A stretch of DNA of 64,000 bases from Lachnospiraceae bacterium (GCA_015057005.1 SVFF01000003.1:134972-198971); one strand, 5' to 3'; shown: positions 17,644 through 27,018, counted from the first letter of the stretch. Numbers and translations: made by a program. Notes: generated from the letters alone by a model not told the origin.

Positions 17644-19602
17644 ATGAAAATTACATTGAAGGACGGCTCCGTAAAGGAGTACGCTGAAAGCAAAAGTGTT
17701 TATGAGATCGCGCTGGATATCAGCGAAGGTTTGGCAAGAGCAGCCTGCTGCGGTATGATAAACGGCGAGGTTGTGGATTTAAGAACCATTGTGGATGCAG
17801 ACTGCGAACTGAGCATCTGCACTGCCAACGATAAGGAAGGTCTGGCGACTATCCGCCACACCACTTCCCATGTAATGGCTGAGGCTGTAAAGAATCTGTT
17901 TCCCGATGCCAAGCTGACCATCGGTCCCAGCATCGACACCGGTTTTTATTATGATTTTGATCATGCCCCCTTCTCCAGGGAGGATCTGGACAAGATCGAG
18001 GCAGAGATGAAAAAGATCATCAAAAAGGGTGAGAAATTAGAAAAGTTCACCATGCCCCGCGAGGAAGCCATCAAATTCATGGAAGAGAAGGGTGAACCCT
18101 ACAAAGTAGAGCTGATCCGTGATCTGCCCGAGGATGCTGAGATTTCTTTCTACAGCCAGGGTGAGTTTGTTGACCTGTGCGCAGGTCCTCATCTGATGAG
18201 CACCAAGAATATTAAGGCATACAAGCTGACTTCCTCCTCAGGTGCTTACTGGAGAGGCAAATCCGAGAACGCTATGCTGCAGCGTATCTACGGTACCGCA
18301 TTTAATAAAAAAGAAGAGCTGGAAGAGTACCTGGCATATTGGGAGAACGTAAAGAACCGTGACCACAACAAGCTGGGCCGTGAGATGGAGCTGTTTACAA
18401 CCGTTGATGTGATCGGTCAGGGTCTGCCCCTGTTAATGCCCAAGGGTGCAAAGATGATCCAGACTCTGCAGCGCTGGATCGAGGATGAGGAAGAAAAGCG
18501 CGGCTATATCCGCACAAAGACTCCTCTGATGGCAAAGAGCGATCTGTACAGAATTTCCGGTCATTGGGATCACTACAAAGAAGGCATGTTCGTATTGGGA
18601 GATGAAGAGGTTGATAAAGAAGTATTTGCCCTCCGTCCCATGACTTGTCCTTTCCAGTATTATGTTTATAAGGCAGGCCAGCACTCCTACAGAGATCTGC
18701 CCCTGCGCTACGGCGAGACTTCCACTCTGTTCAGAAATGAGGATTCCGGGGAGATGCACGGTCTGACCCGTGTGCGTCAGTTTACTATTTCCGAAGGTCA
18801 TCTGATCGTAAGACCTGACCAGATGGTTGAGGAGTTCAAGGGCTGTCTGGCTCTGGCGAAGTATTGTCTGGATACTCTGGGAGTAGGAGAGGATGTAACT
18901 TATCGTCTGTCCAAGTGGGATCCTGAGAATCCCGGCAAGTACATCGGTTCCGCTGAAATCTGGGAGGAGACCGAGGGCCACATCAGAAACGTGCTGCAGG
19001 AGCTGGAGATTCCTTTCTACGAAGGCGTAGGCGAAGCTGCCTTCTATGGTCCTAAGGTGGATATTCAGGCTAAGAATGTTTACGGCAAGGAAGACACCAT
19101 GATCACCATCCAGTGGGATGCTGTATTGGCTGAGCAGTTCGACATGTACTATATTGATCAGAACGGCGACAAGGTTCGTCCTTATATCATTCACAGGACT
19201 TCCATGGGCTGCTATGAGAGAACTCTGGCATGGCTGATCGAGAAGTACGAAGGCAAGTTCCCTACCTGGCTGTGTCCTGAGCAGGTACGCGTACTTCCTA
19301 TTTCTGAAAAATATGCTGATTACGCTGCAAAGGTAGAGGCACAACTGAAGGAAAACGGCATTCTGGTAACCACAGACAACCGTTCCGAGAAAATCGGCTT
19401 CAAGATCCGTGAGGCACGTCTTAACAAGGTTCCTTATATGCTGGTAGTAGGCCAGAAGGAAGAGGAAGAAGGTCTGGTATCCGTAAGAAGCCGCTTCGCA
19501 GGCGACGAAGGCCAGAAGACTTTAGATTGCTTTATCGATCAGATCTGCAAGGAGATCCGTACCAAGGAAATCCGCAAGATCGAAGTGGAAGAACAGAAAT
19601 AA
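17644..19602 (+). CDS. thrS: Threonyl-tRNA synthetase
   Basis: This encodes 652 residues with the expected domains: N-terminal TGS (about 1-60), the SAD editing domain with HTTSHVMAEAV (metal-binding HxxxH), the class II catalytic core with MTCPFQYYVYK and RYGETSTLFRNEDSGEMHGLTRVRQF, motif 3 around IIHRTSMGCYERTLAWLIE, and the C-terminal anticodon-binding domain (WLCPEQVRVLPIS). It charges tRNA-Thr with threonine. The ATG at 17644 has AAAGGAG upstream; the in-frame GTG at 17626 overlaps that site. Expression is controlled by the T-box leader. Codon use is strongly biased, as for a highly expressed gene. Confidence 0.98.
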   Translation: MKITLKDGSVKEYAESKSVYEIALDISEGLARAACCGMINGEVVDLRTIVDADCELSICTANDKEGLATIRHTTSHVMAEAVKNLFPDAKLTIGPSIDTGFYYDFDHAPFSREDLDKIEAEMKKIIKKGEKLEKFTMPREEAIKFMEEKGEPYKVELIRDLPEDAEISFYSQGEFVDLCAGPHLMSTKNIKAYKLTSSSGAYWRGKSENAMLQRIYGTAFNKKEELEEYLAYWENVKNRDHNKLGREMELFTTVDVIGQGLPLLMPKGAKMIQTLQRWIEDEEEKRGYIRTKTPLMAKSDLYRISGHWDHYKEGMFVLGDEEVDKEVFALRPMTCPFQYYVYKAGQHSYRDLPLRYGETSTLFRNEDSGEMHGLTRVRQFTISEGHLIVRPDQMVEEFKGCLALAKYCLDTLGVGEDVTYRLSKWDPENPGKYIGSAEIWEETEGHIRNVLQELEIPFYEGVGEAAFYGPKVDIQAKNVYGKEDTMITIQWDAVLAEQFDMYYIDQNGDKVRPYIIHRTSMGCYERTLAWLIEKYEGKFPTWLCPEQVRVLPISEKYADYAAKVEAQLKENGILVTTDNRSEKIGFKIREARLNKVPYMLVVGQKEEEEGLVSVRSRFAGDEGQKTLDCFIDQICKEIRTKEIRKIEVEEQK

Positions 19603-19733
19603 GAAATTTAAGCCGGAATGGACTGTATAGTCCAAGCGGCGGCAGGGCAAAATAATTCTGCGCGGCTTTAGAAAAGTGGGGCTGATGTAAAATTGCAGCA
19701 GACTGAAAGATGGCGGCGCAGAAGGAGGCCCAT

Positions 19734-20054
19734 ATGGCAGAGTTGAAATGCGGAGTAGAAAACTGTACCTACAACAAGGAGAATTACTGCAGCAAAGGTG
19801 ACATCATGGTGGGCGGCAAGCATGCCCATAAAGAGGAAGAAACCTGCTGTGAAAGCTTTGCACAGAGAAGAGGGGAAACAAATGCTTACACCAGTTCCCT
19901 TTCCCATCCCGGCAAGATTATCAGCATCGACTGTGAGGCTGTGAAATGTGTTTACAACAGCAATTACAAGTGCGTTGCTGAGCACGTGGACATCACGGGA
20001 AATGGTGCCGGCGATAGCAGAGAGACTGCTTGTGCTACGTTTACGGAGAAGTAA
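19734..20054 (+). CDS. DUF1540 protein with two cysteine-rich repeats
   Basis: This encodes 106 residues holding two copies of the DUF1540 motif: CGVENCTYNKENYCSKGDI...ETCCESF near 5-48 and CEAVKCVYNSNYKCVAEHV...TACATF near 64-103. The spaced cysteines (CxxxxCxYNxxxxC...C) suggest metal binding. The family is common in Clostridia and its role is unknown. AGGAGG lies just ahead of the ATG at 19734. No promoter is obvious in the ~130-base gap after thrS, so some readthrough is possible. There is no signal peptide. Confidence 0.88.
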   Translation: MAELKCGVENCTYNKENYCSKGDIMVGGKHAHKEEETCCESFAQRRGETNAYTSSLSHPGKIISIDCEAVKCVYNSNYKCVAEHVDITGNGAGDSRETACATFTEK

Positions 20055-20107
20055 ATAGGCAGGATGCAGATTTGCTGAAAATCAGTCTGAAAAGATTGAA
20101 AAAGTGG

Positions 20108-20136
20108 TTGACAATAGGGTGGGAGTGTGGTATTCT
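20108..20136 (+). promoter_or_regulatory. Promoter of the infC-rpmI-rplT operon
   Basis: TTGACA (20108-20113) and TATTCT (20131-20136) with a 17-base spacer, directly upstream of the structured leader. Confidence 0.75.
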
Positions 20137-20137
20137 A

Positions 20138-20313
20138 ATGGAGCATGTGAGAAAACATGCAGCAAGCAGAGTATCCGCTCTCACCTTACAGCAATCGGGC
20201 TAGTAAGTGTCAACATCTTTTTAACAGAATAAATGTATCGGATCAGAAGTGTATTCGATGTGTTTACTAAGAGATTGTGATTGAGTGGATAGTTATGCTA
20301 TCCACTTTTTTTG
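20138..20313 (+). promoter_or_regulatory. infC operon leader with attenuator
   Basis: The stretch GCATGTGAGAAAACATGC is a hairpin, followed by CAGAGTATCCGCTCTCACC and CAATCGGGCTAG, resembling the Firmicutes L20 autoregulatory leader. It ends in a terminator AGTGGATAG/CTATCCACT with a TTATG loop and seven T (20283-20313), only 28 bases before infC. Established knowledge for the family: L20 or IF3 levels tune this attenuator. The assignment here rests on motif resemblance and position. Confidence 0.8.
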
Positions 20314-20341
20314 TTTGATTTTCTTATGGAGGTGCAAGACC

Positions 20342-20848
20342 ATTAGCGATTTAATGATTAATGAACAGATCAGAGACAAAGAGATTCGTCTGATTGGGGA
20401 AAATGGGGAACAGCTGGGTATCATGTCTGCCAAGGATGCTATGAAATTAGCAGAGGAAGCAGGTCTGGATCTGGTGAAGATCGCTCCTACAGCAAAGCCC
20501 CCTGTCTGCAAGATTGTAGACTACGGCAAATTCAAGTATGAGCAGATCAGAAAAGAAAAAGAAGCCAAGAAAAAACAGAAGGTGATTGAGATCAAAGAGA
20601 TCCGTCTGTCTCCCAATATTGACAGCAATGATCTGAACACCAAGATTAATTCAGCGAGAAAGTTCATTACCAAAGGTGACAGAGTTAAGGTTACTCTGCG
20701 TTTCCGCGGCCGTGAGATGGCACATATGAACAACAGCAAGCATATTCTTGACGATTTTGCTGAGAGTCTGTCAGATATCGCTGTAATTGAAAAAGCTCCC
20801 AAGGTTGAGGGAAGAAGCATGACCATGTTTTTAACTGAGAAGCGTTAA
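20342..20848 (+). CDS. infC: Translation initiation factor IF-3, AUU start
   Basis: This encodes 168 residues. The sequence ISDLMINEQIRDKEIRLI at the start and the linker EKEAKKKQKVIEIKEIRLSPNID match IF-3 along its length. The second domain has FRGREMAH. IF-3 binds the 30S subunit and checks the start codon. The best start is ATT at 20342, with GGAGG 9 bases upstream. The first in-frame ATG (20354) would be 21 bases from that site. The use of AUU fits the known autoregulation of IF-3 in other bacteria, because IF-3 discriminates against AUU starts. rpmI and rplT follow in the same operon. Confidence 0.93.
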   Translation: MSDLMINEQIRDKEIRLIGENGEQLGIMSAKDAMKLAEEAGLDLVKIAPTAKPPVCKIVDYGKFKYEQIRKEKEAKKKQKVIEIKEIRLSPNIDSNDLNTKINSARKFITKGDRVKVTLRFRGREMAHMNNSKHILDDFAESLSDIAVIEKAPKVEGRSMTMFLTEKR

Positions 20849-20897
20849 TCCGTTGTACAGTTAAAATAGATTAAGATAAGTTTAGGAGGAATTCGTT

Positions 20898-21095
20898 ATG
20901 CCCAAAATGAAGACAAGCAGAGCAGCTGCTAAGCGTTTCAAAACAACTGGAACTGGTAAATTAAAGAGAGCAAAAGCTTATAAGAGCCATATCTTGACCA
21001 AGAAATCCACCAAGAGAAAACGTAACCTGAGAAAGGCTGCAATGACCGACTCTACTAACGTAAAGAATATGAAGAAGATTTTACCCTATTTATAA
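20898..21095 (+). CDS. rpmI: 50S ribosomal protein L35
   Basis: This encodes 65 residues, strongly basic, with [20 protein letters not shown] at the start and [20 protein letters not shown] in the middle, the invariant L35 pattern. It is the second gene of the infC operon, with AGGAGG upstream of the ATG. It is a component of the large ribosomal subunit. Confidence 0.98.
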   Translation: MPKMKTSRAAAKRFKTTGTGKLKRAKAYKSHILTKKSTKRKRNLRKAAMTDSTNVKNMKKILPYL

Positions 21096-21119
21096 TTCAG
21101 GTAAGGAGGATATTGAGAC

Positions 21120-21476
21120 ATGGCAAGAATTAAAGGTGGCTTAAATGCCAAGAAGAGACACAATAGAGTATTAAAGCTTGCAAAGGGCTACAGAGGCGCT
21201 AGAAGCAAGCAGTACAGAATCGCTAAGCAGTCCGTTATGAGAGCTCTGACCAGCTCCTACGCCGGCAGAAAAGAGAGAAAGCGTCAGTTCAGACAGCTGT
21301 GGATCGCTCGTATCAACGCAGCAGCAAGACTGAACGGTCTTTCCTACAGCAAGTTCATGTACGGCCTGAAGCTGGCTGAGATCGATATCAACAGAAAGAT
21401 GCTGGCTGAGATGGCAGTTAACGATGCAGAAGGTTTCAAGACCCTTGCAGAAGTTGCTAAGAGCAAACTGGCTTAA
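21120..21476 (+). CDS. rplT: 50S ribosomal protein L20
   Basis: This encodes 118 residues of normal L20 length, with [20 protein letters not shown] and the [16 protein letters not shown] segment. L20 binds 23S rRNA early in assembly and in Firmicutes also binds the infC leader to repress its own operon. It starts 24 bases after rpmI with AAGGAGG upstream. Highly biased codon use is seen. An intrinsic terminator follows. Confidence 0.98.
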   Translation: MARIKGGLNAKKRHNRVLKLAKGYRGARSKQYRIAKQSVMRALTSSYAGRKERKRQFRQLWIARINAAARLNGLSYSKFMYGLKLAEIDINRKMLAEMAVNDAEGFKTLAEVAKSKLA

Positions 21477-21507
21477 TCTCATATTGATCTGATATAGTCA
21501 AAAATAA

Positions 21508-21540
21508 AACCTTCGACGGGTAACCGCCGGAGGTTTTTTG
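21508..21540 (+). terminator. Intrinsic terminator of the infC operon
   Basis: AACCTTCGACGG pairs with CCGCCGGAGGTT (one A/C mismatch and one G-U pair) around a GTAA loop, followed by T residues. Confidence 0.85.
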
Positions 21541-21551
21541 TGCAATAAAAA

Positions 21552-21622
21552 AGCAGATAACGGGAGTCGAACCCGCCTTTCCAGCTTGGGAAGCTAGCGT
21601 TCTACCGATGAACCATATCTGC
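21552..21622 (-). tRNA. tRNA-Gly, anticodon CCC
   Basis: On the minus strand the sequence folds into a cloverleaf: acceptor GCAGATA/TATCTGC, D stem GTTC/GAAC, anticodon stem CTAGC/GCTGG with loop TTCCCAA (anticodon CCC), and T arm GCGGG-TTCGACT-CCCGT. The CCA end is not encoded. It lies opposite to the neighbouring operons. Confidence 0.95.
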
Positions 21623-21778
21623 GTGTGTATTATCATAGCACAGCATTGTTAAAAAGGGAAGTAGTTTATAAAATTTTAACGGGTATTAAATATTGTTCTC
21701 TGGTATTATGTTTGAATATCGTATATAATTGGAAAGAGGTGTGATGAATACTGCAGCACCTGCGAAAGGAGAATAAGA

Positions 21779-23317
21779 ATGAGTGTCTTAACAGGATTGC
21801 AGCCGGCCAATGTTTTTCGTTTTTTTGAGGAAATCTGTGGGATTCCCCATGGTTCCGGCAATGTGGACCGGATCAGTGATTATCTGGCGGCATTCGCCAA
21901 GGACAGAAGGCTCTTTTATATACAGGATGAAGCAAAGAATGTGATCATTATTAAAGCGGCAACTCCCGGTTATGAGGAGGAGCCTGCGCTGATCATTCAG
22001 GGACATATGGACATGGTGGCGGTGAAAAAGCCGGACTGTGATATCAATCTGGAAACCGACGGCCTGAGAGTGGCAATTAACGGTGATAAAATATACGCAG
22101 AGGGCACCAGCCTGGGTGGCGATGACGGTATTGCGGTGGCCTATGCATTGGCAATTTTGGATTCCAATGAACTGAAACACCCCAGAATTGAGGTAGTGAT
22201 CACGGTGGATGAGGAGACCGGTCTGGACGGTGCCAAGGCTATTGATCTGAGTGTATTGAAGGGCAGCCGCCTTTTGAACCTGGATTCTGAGGAGGAAGGC
22301 GTGTTCCTGACAAGCTGTGCCGGTGGTGCCAGAGTGGCATGTAATCTGCCGGTGAATAAAAGTGATGTGGAAGGTGTGGCTGTGGAGATCGTAGTGAATG
22401 GCCTGCAGGGAGGACATTCCGGTGCAGAGATCCACAAAGAGAGAGGCAATTCCAACTGCCTGATGGCCAGACTTTTACAGGAGATGACCGGGCAGATGCC
22501 GGTGGCTCTCCTGGACCTGAAAGGCGGATTGGCAGACAATGCCATTCCCAGAGAGACGGTTGCTACGGTAGTGGTCGCTGAAGAAGAAAAAGATTTCTTT
22601 TTAGCAATGGCAGAAACAGTTGCCAGAGAATGGCAGGCGGAACTGGCGTCCAAGGATCCCGGCGTAAAGGTGGGCTTAAGGGAAATTGGCTCCGGTGTAT
22701 ACAGCTGCGTGACCACAGAGGATACCAGAAAGGCTATGGCTTATCTGTATGCTTGTCCGAACGGTGTACAGGCTATGAGTGCGGATATGCCGGGCATGGT
22801 TGAGACTTCCCTGAACATGGGCATTCTGGAACTGAAAGAGTGCGTAGAACGTTCTAAAAAAGATGACCACAGTCATGGTGCCGGCGGCGAAAGCGGTGTG
22901 GCTGAAAATGGCACGGGGGAAAAGAATGGTCCCGCGATTGGTGCGCGTTTCAACGTGCGAAGCAGTGTGGAGAGTGCCAAAGAGGCTTTGATCGCCAAGC
23001 TTGCTGTTATAACGGAGCTGGCAGGCGCTGATATGGAAATCAGCGGTGAGTACCCCGGTTGGCAGTATCGTGTGGAGTCTCCTCTTCGCGAGAAGATGAT
23101 GCAAGTATATAGAGAAATGTATGGCACAGAGCCTAAGGTTGAAGCGATTCATGCCGGATTGGAGTGCGGTATCCTGGGAAGCAAAATCAAGGATCCTGAC
23201 TGCGTGTCTATGGGCCCCGATATGCGGGACATCCACACCACGGAGGAGACCCTGAGCATTTCTTCTGTGGCGAGAGTGTGGGATTATCTGGTGAAATTGC
23301 TGGAGACAAAGGATTGA
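21779..23317 (+). CDS. pepD: Aminoacyl-histidine dipeptidase (M20)
   Basis: This encodes 512 residues, an M20-type di-zinc peptidase of the PepD/beta-Ala-His dipeptidase family. Metal-site segments are QGHMDMVAVKK, SLGGDDGIAVAYALAIL, and DEETGLDGA with the catalytic Glu; a late HAGLECGIL segment also fits. The dimerisation lid domain is inserted in the middle. There is an unusual histidine- and glycine-rich loop, DDHSHGAGGESGVAENGTGE, around residues 361-380. The enzyme would hydrolyse dipeptides in the cytoplasm. GAAAGGAG precedes the ATG. A threonine aldolase-type gene follows after 40 bases. Confidence 0.93.
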   Translation: MSVLTGLQPANVFRFFEEICGIPHGSGNVDRISDYLAAFAKDRRLFYIQDEAKNVIIIKAATPGYEEEPALIIQGHMDMVAVKKPDCDINLETDGLRVAINGDKIYAEGTSLGGDDGIAVAYALAILDSNELKHPRIEVVITVDEETGLDGAKAIDLSVLKGSRLLNLDSEEEGVFLTSCAGGARVACNLPVNKSDVEGVAVEIVVNGLQGGHSGAEIHKERGNSNCLMARLLQEMTGQMPVALLDLKGGLADNAIPRETVATVVVAEEEKDFFLAMAETVAREWQAELASKDPGVKVGLREIGSGVYSCVTTEDTRKAMAYLYACPNGVQAMSADMPGMVETSLNMGILELKECVERSKKDDHSHGAGGESGVAENGTGEKNGPAIGARFNVRSSVESAKEALIAKLAVITELAGADMEISGEYPGWQYRVESPLREKMMQVYREMYGTEPKVEAIHAGLECGILGSKIKDPDCVSMGPDMRDIHTTEETLSISSVARVWDYLVKLLETKD

Positions 23318-23357
23318 TAAAAGAATAAAAGTAAGAGAGAGAAGGAAGAAATATCAA

Positions 23358-24401
23358 ATGAGCGGAAAGATTCTTTTTCAGTGTGATTATAACGAAGGGG
23401 CACATTCTAAAGTACTGGAGCGCCTGATTGCAACCAACATGGAGCAGACGGTAGGCTACGGGGAAGACCCTTACTGCAGCGCAGCAGCAGCTAAAATAAG
23501 AGAAAAATGCGGCAATGAAGATCTGGCAGTGCATTTTCTGGTAGGAGGTACCCAGACCAATATGACGGTGATTGACGCGGCGCTTCGCTCCCACCAGGGA
23601 GTGCTCTGTGCACATACCGGACATATTAACGTGCATGAGACCGGTGCGGTGGAAGCGTACGGCCACAAGGTACTGGGACTTCCCAGTGGGGATGGCAAGA
23701 TTACTGCAGCGCAAGTGGAGGCAGCTTATTGGAGTCACGTGAACAACGACAGCTTTGAGCACACCGTGCAGCCCAAGATGGTCTATATTTCCCATCCTAC
23801 AGAGCTTGGAACTATTTACAGCAAGGATGAACTTACTGCGCTTTCTAAGGTGTGCAGGGAGCGTGGTTTCTACCTGTTTATGGATGGTGCCCGTTTGGGA
23901 TACGCGCTGGCGGCACCTGACAATGATCTGACCATGGCTGATATTGCAGAACTATGCGATGTATTTTATATCGGCGGCACAAAAGTGGGAGCCCTCTTTG
24001 GAGAGGCTGTTGTCATCAGTAATGCAGAACTAAAGCAGGATTTCAGATATCACATTAAGCAAAAGGGCGGTATGCTGGCCAAAGGACGACTTCTGGGTCT
24101 GCAGTTTGATGCTCTGTTTACCGACGGACTGTATGAGGAAATCGCGGCTCATGCTATCTCTCTGGCAGAAAAGCTGCGTGCTGCGTTTGATGCCAAAGGT
24201 TATCCTTATCTGGTGCCCAACCGGACCAACCAGATCTTCGTGATCCTGCCTGATGCTGATCTGGATAAATTGTCTGAGAAGTTCGGCTTCTGCTACGACA
24301 GCCGTGTTGACGAGACCCACAGCGCAGTGCGCTTCTGTACCAGCTGGGCTACGAAGGAAGAAAATTTAAAAGCGTTGACCGACGCTCTGAAAGAATTATA
24401 A
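23358..24401 (+). CDS. Threonine aldolase-type PLP lyase
   Basis: This encodes 347 residues of the fold-type I PLP family that includes low-specificity L-threonine aldolase. Landmarks are HINVHETGAVEAYGHKV, FLFMDGARLGYALAA-like (YLFMDGARLGYAL, the PLP Asp) and YIGGTKVGALFGEAVV with the PLP lysine. The likely reaction is threonine or allo-threonine to glycine plus acetaldehyde. Other beta-eliminating or aldol reactions cannot be excluded from sequence. AGAAGGAAG lies ahead of the ATG at 23358. It is probably co-transcribed with pepD. Confidence 0.9.
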   Translation: MSGKILFQCDYNEGAHSKVLERLIATNMEQTVGYGEDPYCSAAAAKIREKCGNEDLAVHFLVGGTQTNMTVIDAALRSHQGVLCAHTGHINVHETGAVEAYGHKVLGLPSGDGKITAAQVEAAYWSHVNNDSFEHTVQPKMVYISHPTELGTIYSKDELTALSKVCRERGFYLFMDGARLGYALAAPDNDLTMADIAELCDVFYIGGTKVGALFGEAVVISNAELKQDFRYHIKQKGGMLAKGRLLGLQFDALFTDGLYEEIAAHAISLAEKLRAAFDAKGYPYLVPNRTNQIFVILPDADLDKLSEKFGFCYDSRVDETHSAVRFCTSWATKEENLKALTDALKEL

Positions 24402-24488
24402 TTTTTGCGATTCCCGTGGGGCCGGTGAAGGCAATAATGGGAAATTGGACTTAAGGGTTTTGCGATACGCTTTAAGATGGAGGATAAG

Positions 24489-25712
24489 ATGGGTTTTAGC
24501 AAAGAAAAGATAAAACAGATAGGTGGTCTGCTGATATTTGCCGCAGTGCTGGTACTGATTGTGATGCACAGCAGTCTGGTGTACCGGGGCATTGTGTTGT
24601 GCTTTGATATTTTCAGGCCTTTTATTATCGGTGGCATTATTGCGTTTATTTTGAATTTGCCCATGCGGTCTATCGAGAATAAAATCCTGGGTAAATGGAA
24701 TGGGAAGGCGGCAAAGGCGTTAAAACGCCCTGTCAGCTTGATTGCAGCCATTGTTTTTGTGGTCCTGATTCTTTATTTGGTAGTAGGAACGGTAGTGCCT
24801 CAGATATCCCAGACCTTTTATGATCTGGGAGCCAAGATTCCGGGATTTATTGAGGATACTGCGGAAAAACTGATTCAAATGTCGGAAGATTATCCGGAAC
24901 TGACAGAGCAGATGATAGCGCTGCAGAACATACAGATCAATTGGGATGCGATCACAGATTCCGTGTTCGGCTTCTTAAAAAGCGGAGTGGGAAATGTGTT
25001 GACTTCTACTGTCAATGTGGCCGGTAATATTATCGGTGGCGTGTTCAATGGCATCATATCCTTCATTTTTGCACTTTATATTCTGGTGCAGAAGGAAAAA
25101 CTGGCAGATCAGGGAAGCCGCATTATTACCGCATACCTTTCTCCCAAAGCAGGAGGATGTGTGCTGAAAGTACTTTCTATGCTGCATAAAAATTTCGGCA
25201 GTTTTATCAGTGGACAGTGCCTTGAGGCGGTGATCCTGGGGACTATGTTTGTGATCGCCATGTCCATCTTTAGAATGCCCTATGCATTTATGGTTGGGGT
25301 ACTGATTGGTTTTACGGCATTGATTCCCATTGTGGGCGCATTTATCGGCTGCGTAGTGGGAGCATTCCTGATCCTGATTGAGAATCCTGTGATGGCGTTT
25401 TGGTTCGTGATCATGTTCCTGATCATACAGCAGCTGGAGGGTAATCTGATCTACCCTAAAGTAGTGGGCAATTCCGTAGGTCTTCCTTCTATCTGGGTGT
25501 TGATGGCAGTGAGCCTGGGCGGGAGCCTTTTCGGTGTAGCAGGAATGCTGTTCTTTATTCCGTTGCTGGCTACAATCTACACACTGCTCCGCGAGAATGT
25601 GAATGCCAGAAATGCGGGAAAACAGGCGGAAGTGATGGCAGAAGAAGAGATGTCAGGTGAGGCACCGGATGAAGAAACTATAAAAGAAGAAATTGATGTT
25701 TTGAAGAGATGA
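24489..25712 (+). CDS. AI-2E family transporter
   Basis: About 407 residues with eight predicted membrane segments typical of the AI-2E/UPF0118 family. A conserved late part reads PIVGAFIGCVVGAFLILIENP, and an LEGNLIYPKVVGNSVGLPS stretch is present. Members export autoinducer-2 or act as Na+/H+ antiporters; which applies is not known. The ATG at 24489 has GGAGG 5 bases upstream; an in-frame ATG at 24477 overlaps that site. The acidic C-terminal tail (EEEMSGEAPDEETIKEEID) is cytoplasmic. The acyltransferase gene follows after 19 bases. Confidence 0.9.
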   Translation: MGFSKEKIKQIGGLLIFAAVLVLIVMHSSLVYRGIVLCFDIFRPFIIGGIIAFILNLPMRSIENKILGKWNGKAAKALKRPVSLIAAIVFVVLILYLVVGTVVPQISQTFYDLGAKIPGFIEDTAEKLIQMSEDYPELTEQMIALQNIQINWDAITDSVFGFLKSGVGNVLTSTVNVAGNIIGGVFNGIISFIFALYILVQKEKLADQGSRIITAYLSPKAGGCVLKVLSMLHKNFGSFISGQCLEAVILGTMFVIAMSIFRMPYAFMVGVLIGFTALIPIVGAFIGCVVGAFLILIENPVMAFWFVIMFLIIQQLEGNLIYPKVVGNSVGLPSIWVLMAVSLGGSLFGVAGMLFFIPLLATIYTLLRENVNARNAGKQAEVMAEEEMSGEAPDEETIKEEIDVLKR

Positions 25713-25731
25713 TCTTTTCGAGGGGACAAGA

Positions 25732-27000
25732 GTGGATATTGAAGTAAATTATAGGAATAAAAAGCGGTATAATACGGCTAAGTTTCCCAAACGCCAGGGG
25801 CTTTTCTGGGTCTGGCTGATCTGGGTGCTGTCGAAGATTTGCCTGATGGGTAAAAAATATAAGGTGGAGAAGATTGGAATGGAGAATCTAAAGCCCCCTT
25901 ATATGTTGCTCAGCAATCACATGCACTTTATTGATTTTGAGTTGGTGGCCATGGCCACTACACCTCATCGGGTGAACAACGTAGTGAATCTGGATGGTTA
26001 TTATAGGAAAGCTTGTCTGTTGGAGTGGATCGGTGCCATTGCCACCAGAAAGTTTACCATGGATCTGCATTTGGTGAAGTCCATCCGCCATGTGCTGAAA
26101 AAGGGTGATGTGCTGGGAATGTACCCGGAGGCACGTTATTCTCCCTGCGGTATCACGTCGTATCTGCCGGATTCCTTGGGCAAGATGATTTATATGAACA
26201 AGGTGCCTGTGGTTGTGGCGATTCACCGTGGCAATCATTTGTATGCGCCGTTCTGGAATTTCCGCAAGAAGCGCAAGGTTCCTATGCATACAACGCTGCA
26301 GTTGTTATTGACTTCGGAACAGATCGAGGGGATGACACCTGCGCAGATCAATAAGGTGATCGAGAAAGCATTCCAATACGATGATTATCAGTATCAGAAA
26401 GATAACGGAATCCTGATCAAGGAACCTTATCGTGCGGAAGGTTTACATAAGGTGTTGTATCAGTGTCCTCATTGTCTGACAGAGTCCAAGATGGCTTCTG
26501 AGGGAGCGGAACTGTTTTGTACCGCTTGCGGTAAGAGATGGTTTTGGGAAGAAAACGGTAATCTGCGGGCCCTGGAAGGGGAGACTGAGTTTTCGCATAT
26601 CCCCGATTGGTTCCGTTGGGAGAGGGAGCAGGTGGAAAAGCAGATTGCGGCAGGAGAATATTCCTTTGAAGATGAAGTGGAGGTGTATTCCCAGCCCAGG
26701 GCATGGGGCTTCGTACCGCTTGGCAAGGGAAAGCTTCGCCATGACCCTGAGAATGGTTTTGTGCTGGAAGGACATTATCGGGGCAAGGATTATTACATCC
26801 ATCGCCAGCCTATGCAGAACAACAGTCTGCATGTGGAGTATGACTGGTGTTTTGTAAAGCCTTATGATTGCGTGGATATTTCCACGGAGAATGACTCCTT
26901 CTATTGCTATCCCACAAAGCAGAATGTAATTACAAAAATGGCCTTTGCCACAGAGATAATTTATCAGCGTACGCTGGAAGCAAAAAAAGCAGCCCGATAG
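25732..27000 (+). CDS. PlsC-type acyltransferase fused to a zinc ribbon domain
   Basis: This encodes 422 residues from a GTG start. The first ~215 residues are an acylglycerolphosphate acyltransferase domain: NHMHFIDFE contains the HxxxxD catalytic motif, and MYPEARYSP corresponds to the acyl-acceptor FPEGTRS motif. A zinc-ribbon pair, CPHC then CTAC, sits near residues 245-263, followed by a basic and aromatic domain of about 150 residues with no recognised name. The first domain should acylate lysophosphatidate or a related lipid at the membrane. The fusion is the odd part; the tail may bind a partner or substrate. It is linked with the AI-2E gene upstream. The stop lies inside a terminator. 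Confidence 0.82.
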   Translation: MDIEVNYRNKKRYNTAKFPKRQGLFWVWLIWVLSKICLMGKKYKVEKIGMENLKPPYMLLSNHMHFIDFELVAMATTPHRVNNVVNLDGYYRKACLLEWIGAIATRKFTMDLHLVKSIRHVLKKGDVLGMYPEARYSPCGITSYLPDSLGKMIYMNKVPVVVAIHRGNHLYAPFWNFRKKRKVPMHTTLQLLLTSEQIEGMTPAQINKVIEKAFQYDDYQYQKDNGILIKEPYRAEGLHKVLYQCPHCLTESKMASEGAELFCTACGKRWFWEENGNLRALEGETEFSHIPDWFRWEREQVEKQIAAGEYSFEDEVEVYSQPRAWGFVPLGKGKLRHDPENGFVLEGHYRGKDYYIHRQPMQNNSLHVEYDWCFVKPYDCVDISTENDSFYCYPTKQNVITKMAFATEIIYQRTLEAKKAAR

Positions 27001-27012
27001 GCTGCTTTTTTG
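26985..27012 (+). terminator. Intrinsic terminator overlapping the acyltransferase stop
   Basis: AAAAGCAGCC and GGCTGCTTTT form the stem with a CGATA loop; the T run continues downstream. The stop codon TAG falls in the loop. Confidence 0.85.
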
Positions 27013-27018
27013 CATGGT

